DNA of 64,000 nt from Beroe forskalii. Lineage: Eukaryota > Ctenophora > Nuda > Beroida > Beroidae. The position numbers were made by a program, and so were the translations under genes. Under the pieces are notes generated by a model. That model had not been told where the DNA came from, did not search any database, and was given only the letters and a program-made list of their open reading frames with translations. Below, piece after piece: positions 35,701 through 46,600 of the stretch. The stretch spans positions 1 to 64,000 of the forward strand of contig WFMF01000417.1 of the NCBI GenBank assembly GCA_011033025.1, given 5' to 3'. Within the stretch, counting starts at the first letter, position 1. Each line of letters begins with the position of its first letter.

Positions 35701-38700
35701 TCTCTCAGTCTCTGACCCCATCCACTCAAACACCCCTTCCACCAAGCACTTCAGTTCTCCATACCGAGCTCCTGCAGTGCCTCCTGGATGTGATCCACAC
35801 TGCTCTTCTTCAATTTCTCGAAGTCCTCAGGGTCCGACTGCGATGTACTTGTACGCATTTCAATGCTACACAGGGTTGCACGATGTGTAGCAATTGCAAA
35901 TCTTAAACTCCTATACCCAACCTCTCACCCACTCTCTTACCCCCCCCCCCGCTTATCCACCAACTGGTCAAACGGACCAGTGAGTAAGCTTATACGCTAA
36001 CACTTGTTCACTTTCAGACTCTCACCAAATCCACCATATACCCATCCACTCCCTCAACCCACTCTCTCAACCTACAATCTCACAGTCTCGCACCCCTCTC
36101 TCAAACACTTGTGCTAACTCATGTATGATTTCAGACTGTAGGTGGGGATGAGGAGAGCCCGGCAAGGTTTGAAGGCTACGTGCACTCCGTGAGAGTGTTT
36201 CACGACTTCTTTCAGACGAGGAACCAGGCACTGCAGTACATGAGATGTGATTTTAGACCTCTGCCAATTTTAATGCATATTTCAATACGTGATTAATTTC
36301 TCTTGTCTACGAGCGCAATTCTCGATATATTTGTGAAATCGTACATTTTCATTTGCATTCTTATCCCCCCTCCCAGATGTGAGAGTTCGCACCTCGTTGA
36401 CGAGCTAGAAACCACAATCCTGGGAGCTGCCTACCTGGCGTTCCTAGAGCACAGCCCCAGCACGGAGAAGATATACACTAAGGAGAGGGATGTGTACGGA
36501 CTGCCCTACAGGAAGTTCGGGAGTCAGATTAAACTTGTGGGCCCTGTGGGTGTGAGGTGAGTTATCCATTAATTTGGTTTATATGATTCTCAGCGAGATA
36601 CGACAAGTGGAGAGGGTGGGGCGCTTGAGGTGAGTTCTGGGGTTTTATTGGGAACAAGTCCTTGAATTCTCGTCCTACCAACTTACCAAAGTTGCGAATA
36701 CCGCATGAATTTTAGCCCATTTGATGAAATTTACCGCAGATGATAAATCTATGCCACTCATCCCTCAGGAATTTGACTGAAGATGAGAGGTTGAAGTCCT
36801 GTGGGGGCAGTGAAATGTGTACCTTCTGTAGGAGCCAGTGTATGGCTTCCAACTCGGACTGCTCCTTTGTAAAGTCATGTGCTAGTTGCGAGGAACTGTC
36901 TTGTGTCAATTCCACCCACTACCAGGTATTTTATAGTGTGATATGTATCATTGGCGAGGGGGGGGCAACGCCGTTTTAGGCCAATGCATATCACAAATGG
37001 ACCTATAATTGGCATAAAATAGCGCTGGCCCCCCTCCCATATGCTGATACAGATGGACATCCATAGTTAATGATATGGTTTATTCAATAAGTCAGTATAT
37101 AACTGACCGTAATTCATGACTTTGCTGGAGTTGCTCACCCACATAGTATAAACATAGTATAATTTGCAAATAGCTACGAAGAATTCCACCGAAACATAGT
37201 ATAATTTACTAATTTATTTACTAATCTAGTAATTTACGGAGAATCCCGCAGCTTCCAAGAAAACCATTCCCCCCGGAGGGAGGGAGAACAATCAAAACCT
37301 CGCGCAAACGGCTCAAACTGAAAATGACCGTCAAGACACAAATTTCTGCGGAAATATTCTAAAAACACTAACGACCACATCAAATTCTCAGAACCAATTG
37401 AAAAAATAGATTTTATATTCACAGCGCACCCCTAATAACTTGTTTCAACGAACTGCTCACTCTTTAACACCATCTGCAGTATATGTTTTACCATCTGCAG
37501 TATATGTTTTTACTGTTAAATATTTCCATCTATTTAGTTTTACCATCTGTTAAACAATTCCCAGAAAACGTTCCGAGACACGTGTTCAGCTCCAGCACCC
37601 CTGAAACCATGTAACGCTACAGTGCTGGAGGGGTGTCTGTATTTTCCCAAGAAGGGTCGGAAGGCGTGCGCAGCGCTGGATAACGCGCTCAAGTGTCTTG
37701 AAGCGGTGGATTTGGATGGTAAGATGAGAGCGCTTTGCGCATTTATTTGATTGTTAATTTAAAGGACGAGTAAAGCGAAACAATTGTTTTCAAATATTAT
37801 GTTGCCACGCCTTAAATACAAACCGAGAGGTTCACCTGGATAATTAGATCAAAAAACGAAACTCCTAGTACACTCAGATCCAAAGATATCTGGCATTACT
37901 AAAATTAGATCATCGTCAGACTTTCTCCATCGTGCTCTCTAGATTTACATTGAAATGTATGTGACTCAGACACTATCTGTATCTCGGTCCAGGAAGGTCG
38001 TAGAGACTTCATTTTTTGCTCTAAATGTTCACAATGACCACATTTATATACAACTTGTTAACAAACATATGGTCTAAAATGATCATGAACCAAGTTAATT
38101 GGGAAACAATCATCAATAAAAACACCGCAATGCAATGTGTTTATTTAGTGAAATGTGATAGCACACCGCAATGGAGAAAGAATTTTGTAATCACGATTTT
38201 CTATATTAAGCGATAGTAGGGCGTAGGAAGTAGATACGAATAGGAATTTGACCAAATTAGTAATTTTCTCCAAGAGAAACAGTACATATCATAAAATGCG
38301 TAGGTTAAAACTCGCTTTACTCGTCCTTTAATAATAATGAATTTTATGAGTTAACTATCTTTGTACGTGGTGCATCTGAGTCAAACGGTTAGCAAGTTTA
38401 TTGTCTTAGGAAGTACTCCATAACGTCACGTCATTGTCTTCTGAAGCTCAGTCCCGTACTATTTGAGGAAGTATTTTAGTTTTAAATTTCTCAATCTATA
38501 TTAACCCTGCTTTAACATGGTGCAGCGAAAAACTGAGGAAACTTGATATTATGTAATTAAGAGGTCTTAACAATATTTAGTCCACCAGGCGCTATATTTT
38601 AACCCCACTATTTTTCAACCCATTAGTTTATCACTATTTTTATTGCACATTATGTACGTGTGCGCTGGTGCTATAAAGCTACTGACTGAACGGCTTTATT

Positions 38701-41700
38701 TCAAGCTCATTGTCTTTCCATTGACCTCGCCCTCGTTAAACCATTGAATATATGGCAGATGTTTGCCGATAGTTAGCTCAATCGATATTGACTACAGTAT
38801 GTGATCCAATATTAAAGTAAAAGCGTAGAAAATTTACAGATGTTTGCCAATATTGACTATAGAGCTCAGGTAGGTAAGTGATCACATATTAAAATATTAT
38901 TGTAGAAGATTAGAATATTGGCAGATGTGTGCCAATGTTGAACTCCAGTATGTGATGCCTGGTTAATAATGGTGTAGAATGACTACAAAAGATTTCGCGA
39001 GTTGGCGTTATTTTCGGGAAATATTACATTCCACATTCTTTCCCAAATGTTTCTTTTGATCTAAGATGCTTTGGTCATAGATACCTGACATCGCTACACT
39101 CTGTAATGTTTTAACGATTTCAGGGTGCACGTTTCACATGTTCCGGAAAGTTCAGATCCACGTTCCTTTGGTCAACTTCTTCGCTTCATGTGGAGAATTT
39201 GTGTACAGGTAAATAAATTTTCAACTTTACACACTTTCACTTCATTGTCAAACTATTTTACTTCTGTAACCTTTTTTCTTTACCTACACCCTTACCCCAG
39301 TAACATATTATGGAGGTGCGAAATAACCTCAGTTAGAATCTTATTCATGCGTGAAAGTTCGGTGTGTGAAAAATATCACAATTTCGATATACTGTTGCGA
39401 CTTATATTTTGCGGTTCCGGTTAAAGCGGAAAATTGCAGGGAAGTTGAATGCATTATGTTGTAGGAGTTTAATCATTAATGGGAGATACCTATAGTTCCT
39501 GACTTCTTCAGGCTCAATTTTAACACATCGCGTGTAACCCCTTCTCACTGTCACTATTGCGTGTGCCAAAACGTAAAAGGTCTTCTTGAAGCAATGTAGT
39601 TCCTATTGTCGTGTGTAAAGTACCTTTTTGCGTGACAAATTTAAGGGCGCGCGCGCCGCGCATGACTATTTTTGGCTTCTCGCCAGATCAGATGATTCTG
39701 ATTTACTTCTCAATATTTCAGCCCACTATCTCCATGTTCTCTGCTAAAAATCCTCATTTACCTGACTAATCCAACTTATTTTTGACTGATTAACCTGTTA
39801 TCTTTTGAAATTAGGCATGCCTTGACTGCCATTAATTCTAAATTAAACTAAGAACCTTGATTCGTTCTGTTGTTTCGTAACGAAAACTGCTATGTTTCAA
39901 TTTGAATACTGAATGTCGAATCTTGCTATGAATTATGATTGTTTATTTATTGTGATTAACCCGTGCCCTTTCAGGTATGTCGAGTTAGAAAACCTTCTAA
40001 ATCCCCGGATGTCAGCTTGTGCCAAGCAATGTGCTCTTGGCAGTGGTCTAGGGGACTTGGGACTCTTATCGCACTTCTTGAACACACCCTTCAAAGTGGC
40101 AGTTGGGAACGATGGGAAATTGTGTGCTGCTGTGATGGCGAACAGGTATGGGATCGAGCTGTGTGAGCTCGAATTCACTGATCTCTAACTATTTGATATT
40201 ATCTTCAAAATTGACAATTTTGTTTTCCGACCCCCTTCGCGTCAGACAACAATTTTGTAATAAAGATGTCAGGAATGTACGATAAAACTACTGTTTGCAT
40301 CATTTTCTTGTGTTTAGGTTGTGTTTGGCTGAGAGTCCGTGCCCGGAGAGCTTTGAAGATGACAGTCTGAAAGCTTTCCACAATCAGTTCTCCTGGATCT
40401 ACAATACAGTGAACAGGATCAACTACATCAAGGAGCAGGGGTAGGTGTTTTCAAGGGCGAACGGGCATCTCACTTGCACTTCATTTCATCTCACGATAAC
40501 GACGATTGAATCTCTTTCTGTATGTAGTGGGAGTGCTCTTGGGTCGAAAATTAGGTGAAAAAGCCAGTAAAACTTTCAATTCTATTTCCCCCAGGTGTTT
40601 CATCCCCAAGACGTGTAAGACGCTGCTCAACTCCACTGACGGACAAACAGCCCTTCAGAACGTATTGAAAGGGGTCTGGAGGGAAGGACAACGCTACCCC
40701 ACCTCCAAGGTATATAATGTTCCGAAAACTTCCACAGAAAATAATATAAGGGATCGTTCACATATTACGTAATCAATTTTTGGCTGATTTTAATCCCCCC
40801 TCGTAATCAAGTTTACAGTATTCCTCAATTTCCCTGTTTTCCTCAATTCCTTGTTTCCCTCCAGGGAGAACGGAGGCAGTACAATACGTTCGGCACTATC
40901 CCTGTCATTCCCCGACCCAGTGAGATGAAACTGTGTCTCAGACAAACGGAGCGGAGACAGAATGCGACGCTGACTGTACCCAAAGGGAGGAAGAGGCAGA
41001 ATAGACTGAGGAAAGAAGGTGGGTTTTTATTCTTTCAGGGTGAATTGGGAACTTTATGTCAATCTATGCCACGTAGGCTAATATGGTGATACCTACCTCA
41101 TTTACTTAGCCGATTTTGAAAGGCTTTTTAATTAAAAACCTCTTCCTCGATTCTGAGGAAAGAAGGTGGGTTTCGTTAGCGTCAATATCAAGATTCTTCA
41201 TTTTCTTCATTCATGTAGCCGGCTTTTTGAACATATTTTAAAATCTTACCCAATCCTTTGAGTTGACGACGCTACATGAACTGTTTTTGAACTCAATCTT
41301 ATCAGCAATTAGGCACCCTTTTAATCGATACCTTTTGCAGGTGCAGACAACGAGGAACAAAATGGGAAAAAACACCGAAGAAAGAAAACCGGAGATGGAA
41401 ACAGAAGGAGCAAGAATGCTGGAAATGAGCAGAGAAAGGGTAGGAAGAGGGGAGGTCGTGCCATAGAGATGCCACTGCCCTATGTCACAGACAAATATGC
41501 TGACTCTCCAATCTACTCGCTACTTGAAATCAAAGAAGTTCCAATCCGTGATGGTTCTGATGTTGCTAAAGCAACAGTGAATGATGAGGCTGATGGTGTA
41601 TCGGATGTGTCGGGTGATGTTGCTAAGGAAGCTGACAAAGATGTTGCTGAGGCAACAGTGTTTCATGAGGAGAAAGAAGATGGTCTGAGGAGCCGTCTTA

Positions 41701-41729
41701 GAGACATATGGAAAGCCATGTTCGAATGA
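26799..41729 (+). CDS. Secreted cysteine-rich protein with possible laminin-G-like region
   Basis: Exons: 26799-26874 (signal peptide, WLVLPSLWLSVVVCAGG), 27066-27356 (Asp-Pro repeat, D-P-x-D-P), 32469-32584, 32761-32819, 34295-34447, 34974-35093, 35505-35601, 36135-36244, 36377-36556, 36769-36925, 37565-37718, 39124-39208, 39975-40145, 40318-40440, 40595-40709, 40865-41018, 41341-41729 (TGA). The lengths sum to 2,550, an exact multiple of three (849 residues); an extra exon at 31507 is possible. Residues from about exon 5 to exon 9 have a beta-rich pattern (V-E-V-S-L-C-V-S-Y, A-W-I-R-K-D-G, G-G-D-E...F-E-G-Y-V-H-S-V-R-V) like laminin-G/pentraxin folds; this is only a suggestion. Many cysteines follow (C-T-F-C-R-x-Q-C), then a strongly basic stretch and an acidic tail. 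No transmembrane helix was seen. Secreted or matrix-bound is inferred; the family is not recognised. Confidence 0.7.
28453..29237 (-). CDS. Small three-exon gene, 84 residues, nested antisense
   Basis: Exons 29237-29151, 29020-28922 and 28521-28453 (TAG). All junctions are GT-AG in phase 0, for 29+33+22 residues. It starts M-S-N-N-F-N-K-Y-C-S-R-L-G-Y-P; the second exon begins A-S-T-N-E-L-L-A-A-V-L. The L-G-Y...K-L-G...A-S-T-N-E-L-L pattern loosely resembles the small helical UBA/CUE-like domain at the start of ZC3H12/N4BP1-type proteins, but no nuclease domain follows; treat this as a hint only. It lies inside an intron of the secreted-protein gene on the opposite strand. Two decayed copies of the exon 2 end lie just downstream (28707, 28813). 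Confidence 0.6.
28707..28930 (-). repeat. ~107-bp tandem triplication across a 5' splice site
   Basis: Three copies of exon-2 end plus donor (minus strand ...TACCTTCAGAAACAG|GT), with donors at 28921, 28814 and 28708. The outermost copy is the real exon; two carry about 35 exon bases and intron. Each unit includes a CCAATCAG...CTGATTGG inverted repeat. Confidence 0.9.
29238..31506. other. Intron/upstream region; no gene seen, dispersed repeats only
   Basis: Upstream of the nested small gene and within the secreted-protein intron. Contains CRE-type dispersed repeat relatives at 30590-30605, 30675-30720 and 30780-30820, and a C-rich run of short repeats at 31420-31490 before the optional exon. 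Promoter elements of the small gene should lie just right of 29237, but none is distinctive. Confidence 0.45.
31507..31766 (+). CDS. Optional exon of the secreted-protein gene (internal or alternative terminal)
   Basis: After acceptor CCTGAAG, a phase-1 frame that fits exon 2 runs 85 codons to a TGA at 31766 (D-C-L-K-P-L...L-N-K-V-I-C-L-V-E). Used to its stop it would give a short secreted isoform. Alternatively a weak donor at 31657 (GTGTGG) ends a 150-bp exon in phase 1 and splices in frame to 32469. A 33-bp tandem duplication (K-H-G-A-S-V-A-N-G-K-K twice) lies exactly across that possible junction. Confidence 0.45.
32222..32462 (+). repeat. ~20-24-bp minisatellite abutting an acceptor
   Basis: About eleven copies of CTCATTTCTC(TC)GATCTCTTAACA run up to the acceptor of the exon at 32469. 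The pyrimidine richness extends the polypyrimidine tract to about 240 bp. Confidence 0.9.
32820..34294. other. Intron with a CCAATCAG palindrome; otherwise non-coding
   Basis: No coding signal. Contains the short inverted repeat at 32855-32899 and a small imperfect duplication at about 33380-33445 (TCATTATGATGGAAAATGA twice). Confidence 0.5.
32855..32899. repeat. Short palindromic element, CCAATCAG...CTGATTGG
   Basis: About 45 bp with terminal inverted repeats ACCAATCAG/CTGATTGGT, 35 bp after a 5' splice site. Relatives lie at 28751-28795, about 28859-28903 and 58893-58938. It resembles a very small MITE; no clear target-site duplication. Confidence 0.6.
34628..34768. repeat. Fold-back inverted repeat, arms about 57 bp
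   Basis: Left arm 34628-34684 and right arm 34713-34768 are reverse complements with few mismatches, separated by about 28 bp of AT-rich loop. The RNA would form a long hairpin. It looks like a solo MITE or fold-back element in the intron. Confidence 0.85.
35080..35300 (+). repeat. Repeated 5' splice site of the secreted-protein gene
   Basis: Exon end GGATCAG|GTAACTGTGGTGTC at 35093 recurs as GGATCAGGTGACTGTGGTGTC (about 35132), GGATCTGTTAACTGTGG (about 35235) and GAATCAGGTAACGGTGG (about 35273), interspersed with GTGGTGTCAA units. Confidence 0.8.
37719..39123. other. Intron, non-coding
   Basis: Between two exons of the secreted-protein gene. Repeated short phrases on 'GGCAGATGTTTGCCAATATTGACTA' themes at about 38755-38960 (three degenerate copies). 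No coding signal. Confidence 0.5.
39209..39974. other. Intron, non-coding
   Basis: Nothing recognised apart from a GC-rich GGCGCGCGCGCCGCG island at about 39647-39661. Confidence 0.4.
41014..41172 (+). repeat. Duplicated 5' splice site of the penultimate exon
   Basis: CTGAGGAAAGAAGGTGGGTTT at the real donor (41018|41019) is repeated at about 41153-41172, 147 bp downstream in the intron. Confidence 0.85.
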
Positions 41730-43593
41730 TGATGAGATGGGGAATGAGGACAGAAAATGATATGAAGGAACGGACCAATGATACGTTAACTGACCTGACT
41801 CTACTGTATATTATTTTAGCGTTTGGTCTACTTGTTTTTGACACGATTGGGTTAAACCAATTTTTATTAAAAGTTTATGTTGATAGCGATTCGTTGATAT
41901 GAATTGCGATTTATTATTTTATTATCTATTGGTGCTTCAACGCATCTTTCATTTAACTTAGCATTTAAGATATTACTTTTTATTTAAATTTTATTTCACT
42001 GTAACATCAGAAGTGGTGAATTATTTTATATTTGATAAGATTTTTATGTTTTTATCATCATTATCAGAAGGTATTATCCCAATATGAAATCGTTAGATAA
42101 CTTATTTATTTGCAGTATTTAAACGTGAATTTTATATGAAATGTTGACACGGCACAGTTATTTCTTAAATTATTTCTAGCTTCACTGCGAGGTATGGGCA
42201 TTTTATCACGGAACAACGGTCAATGACCATTCAAGGAGCACAGTAATTTTGTTTGATTGTTATGCACATTACATTGGTTTTGAAAATTGGGCCCTTATTT
42301 TTTACGAAATGGTTTTATTTTGCAATTGCTTCTATCTTATCCCAAAATTATCAAGGCCAATCTGAATTTCATCGGCCGATGTCCATTGAAATCACCAAGT
42401 TGAATTTGCGCGCGCAGCCAAATTGTTTTGTGATGCGCGTTACCAAATCAACTCATTTGTGTGCTTTTTCGCGCATTCGACATCATGAAGTTAATCGTCG
42501 CGTGTTACAGAATTCGGAGTGTAATTTTGTGACAAAATTTGGCACACTGAACTGACAAATTTTGAGATTCTGCTACGGCCCAAATCAAAATGTATTCATG
42601 AAAATCACTTCGTAAGCAATTCAAAACGCCGTGATCTGGTAACTGCTTAGAGATTATACTTGACCCATTTGAATAGTGCCGAATATGGGACCCCAAACTT
42701 TGACCTGGGCAGTAAATGAAAAGCCTAACTCAAGAGGTTTTCGACCTATTAATTTGAAACACTCAATAAACGGAGTGTCGCCTTCACATTGCATGAACTG
42801 GAAGTTTGGAGTCTGCCCCAGTTTCTGCCCCAAGACTCGATTAAAGTTTCAGGTCATCTGACCAAACCGGCACAAGTCAAATGTGTTGAGTTAAGGTACT
42901 GTAACTGACGTTATCTTATATACCAGAAATTATTAGGAAAGCAACAAAATGACGGATATTTTCAGTATAAGAGTAGATATTTGAAGTTAAAAAGAACATT
43001 TAACAACATATAATTTGTTCATGCTCAACATAAAATTAGAATTTGAAAAAAATATATACTTATTTTGAAAAACGGTTCAATTTGGCATCGGCAATGTTTT
43101 AACCAACGATAATCAACCAATTAAATTAAACATATAATCAATATATAGCAGCCGAATAAAGTCATAGGCGATTGGTGAAAACTGAGACAAATGCTCAATT
43201 GCTCAAATTCCAAAGCCAGATGACATAATAAGCAACAAAGAACTATTATAAGTGTCCCACTGCTCTTGATACCTAATTAATTCATAATTAATTCGAAACC
43301 CGAATCAACCAAACAGTATCAGCCCTCCAGCATAAGTTTTCATGAAAAGAACATTTGATTAGAAGTTTACATATAAGAAATAAATAATGATATTTAATTG
43401 CAGTATCATGGGAGAGTGCAATAAATTGTCACTTACAGCACTATTGTTTCTACTATTGATAAATGTTATTTTACGATTGATAACAGTCCATATTGTCCGC
43501 TTATAAACTATAGAATTAATGTTAACTCGCCTTGCACTTGTTAACTCATCTTGTCAACTCGTCCTTGTCAAATCGTATTGTTTCCTTCAGTTA
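41730..43593. other. Convergent intergenic region (two 3' ends)
   Basis: Lies between the stops of the secreted-protein gene (+) and REXO1 (-), so it holds both 3' UTRs. AT-rich with no further gene evident. An ATTAAA near 41868 could serve the plus-strand gene. Confidence 0.5.
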
Positions 43594-43682
43594 TCATAAC
43601 TTGAAATTATCGTTCATTTTCAGCCGGTACTTGAGAAGGTCGAGTGCAGCAAGCGCATCTTCAGTACTGTCATGACCGGACT
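43594..43682 (-). CDS. REXO1: REXO1 last exon (Exo III motif)
   Basis: Acceptor CTCTTTCAG, then two bases completing a phase-1 codon and 29 codons including TGA. It encodes S-G-H-D-S-T-E-D-A-L-A-A-L-D-L-L-K-Y-R-L, the H-x4-D catalytic motif of DEDDh enzymes. Without it the protein is inactive, so splicing must cross the whole satellite block between 43683 and 56279. Confidence 0.9.
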
Positions 43683-46600
43683 CTGAAAGAGAATATATGT
43701 TACAGTGCGGAACAGAGCTGGACTTGAGATTTTGTCAAGCGTTGCAAGAACCCCTCCGCTCCTAGTCAAACAACGTCAGACAAGGCAAATTCGGTTCATT
43801 TTCAGGTTCGGTTCGGTTCTTTTTCAGGTTCGGTTCGGTACGATTGCATGAAATTTTGCAGGTCAGTACAGTTTGATCCAACTAAGAAAATTCTGCTTTC
43901 AGAATTTTGAATTTCGGCCATTTTCACGATTTACAGCCTCTTAAAAACCCCATTTTTGGCCTAAAATGGACTTTTTTGGTCTATAATCGTCCACAAGGAC
44001 CAAAAATAAGGCTGCAAACTGCTTTTCCCGTGTGACTGCCTTTCAGAGAGTGTACTAGAACCAAATAATGATGCATTTATACACAGAGTTTTCCCCAGGT
44101 TCAATTGTGTCGAAGTATTTTCTGAATTTTGATCAGTATCCCGGGGGGGGGGGGGGTCCTCCTAGTAAACTTACTAGTTAACGCATGAAATTTTGCAGGT
44201 CAGTACAGTTTGATCCAACTAAGAAAATGCTGCTTTCAGAATTTTGAATTTCGGCCAATCTTCACGATTTACAGCCTCTTAGAAACCCCATTTTTTGGCC
44301 TAAAATGGACTTTTTTGTCTATAATCGTCCACAAGGACCAAAAATAAGGCTGAAAACTGCTTTTTCCCGTGTGACTGCCTTCCAGAGAGTGTAATAGAAC
44401 CAAATAATGATGCATTTATACACAGAGTTTTCCCCAGGTTCAATTGTGTCGATTTACAGCCTCTTAAAACCCCATTTTTGGCCTAAAATGGACTTTTTTT
44501 GTCTATAATCGTCCACAAGGACCAAAAATAAGGCTGAAAACTGCTTTTTCCCGTGTGACTGCCTTTCAGTGAGTGTACTAGAACCAAATAATGATGCATT
44601 TATACACAGAGTTTTTCCCAGGTTCAATTGTGTCGAAGTATTTTCTGAATTTTGATTAGTATCCTCGGCAGGGGGGTCGTCTACTAAACTTACTAGTTAA
44701 CTCATGAAATTTTGCAGGTCAGTACAGTTTGATCCAACTAGAAAATGTTGCTTTCAGAATTTTGAATTTCTAAATATTTTCACGATTTACAGCCTCTTAA
44801 AACCCCATTTTGGCCTAAATGGACTTTTTTGTTTTATAATCTCCAAAAGGGAACCGAAAATAAGGCTGAAAAAACTGTTTTTTCCCCCAGGGACTCCCTT
44901 CCAGGGGAGTGTACTAGAACCAAATAATGATGCATTTATACAAAAGATTTTTTCCCCCAGGTTCAATTTTTTTCAAGTATTTTCAATTTTTGATCAGTAT
45001 CTGGGGGGTCCTAGAAAACCCACTATTTTAACCCTTTTCATAAAATTTTTGCGGGTAAGTACAGTTTGATCCAACTAAGAAAATGCTGCTTTCAGAATTT
45101 TGAATTTGGGCCCCTTTTCCCTTTTAACTTTAAATTTTTTTGGTTTAAAAAAAAATTTTTTTTAAAAAAAACCCCCCCCTTTTCCCTTAAAACCCCTTTT
45201 TAAAAAAAATTTTTTTTTTAAGGAAAAAAAAAGGAAAATTTTTTTTTTCCCCCAAAAGTTTAAAAAAAAATTTTTTAAAATTTTTTTTCCCCCTTTTTTA
45301 AAAATTTTTTAAATTTTTAATTTCCCCCCGGGGGCCCCCCAAAAAACCCCTTTTCCAAAGGGGTTTTTTTCCCCCCAAAAAAAAAAAAAAAAAACCCTTT
45401 TTTTTTTTCCCCCCCAAAAAGGGAAAAAAAATTTTGGAAAAAAGGTTTTTTTTTTTGTCCCAAAAAAAAAAATTTTTTGGGGGGCCCCCTTTAAAATTTT
45501 AAAAAAAAATTTTTTTTTAAAAAAATTTTTTAAAAAAAAAGGGGGTTTTTTTTTTTTCCCCCGGGGGGTTTTTTTTTTTTTAAAAAAATTTTTTTTTCCC
45601 CAACAGGGTTTTCCCCAAAAAATTTTTTTTTTTCCCCAAAAAATTTTTTCCCCCTTTAAAAACCCTTTTTAAAAAAATTTCCCTTTTTCCTTTTTTTAAA
45701 AAAAAAAAACCCCCCCCTTTTTTTTGGGAAAAAAAAAAAAAGGGGTTTTTAAAAAAAAAAAGGGTTTTTTTTTTTTTCCGAAAAACCCCCGGGGGTTTTT
45801 AAAAATTTTTTTAAAAAAATTTTGGGGAAAAATTTTAAAAAAAAATTTTTTAAAAAAAAAAAAAATTTTTTTTTTAATTTTTAAAAAAATTTTTTTGGGA
45901 AAATTTTTTTTTCAAAAACCCGGGGGGGGTTTTTAAAAAACCCTTTTTTTTGGGGCCCCCCCTTTTAAAAAAAAAATTTTCAAAATTTTTTTTTCCCCAA
46001 TTTCTTTTAAAAAAATTTTTTTTTAAAAAAAGGTTTTTTTGGGGGGTTTTTTAAAAAAAAAAAAATTTTTTTCCCCCTTTTGAAAAAAAAAAAAAATTTT
46101 TGGTTTTTAATTTTTTTCCCAGGTTTAAAAAACCCTTTTTGGGGGGGGGGGCCCCAAATTAAAAAAAAAAATTTTTTAAATTTTTTTTTTAAAAAAAAAA
46201 AAAATTTTTTTAAAAACCCCCCTTTTTTTTAAAAAATTTTTTTTTTTTTCCCCCCGGGGGGGGGGAAAAAAAAAACCCCTTTTTTCCCTTTTTCCCTTTC
46301 AGTTTTTTAAACCAAAAAAAAAAAAATTTTTTTTTAATTTTTTTTTTTTTTTTAAAAAAAAAATTTTTTTGGGGGGTTTTTTTAAAATTTTTTAAAAAAA
46401 AAAAAAATTTTTTTTTTTTTTTTGGGGTTTTTTCTTTTAAAAATTTTCCCCTTTTGGGTTTTTTTTTTTTTTAAAAAAAAAAAACCTTTTTTTTTTTTTG
46501 GGGGGGTTTTTTTTTTAAAAAGGGGTTTTTTTGGGGTTTTGCCTTTTTTAAATTTAAAAAAATTTTCCCAAAAAACCCCTTTTTTTAATTTTGGGGGGAA

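Noticed and set aside
42253..42861. Possible exons in the convergent intergenic region
   Set aside because: Frames lack matching splice sites and recognisable motifs.
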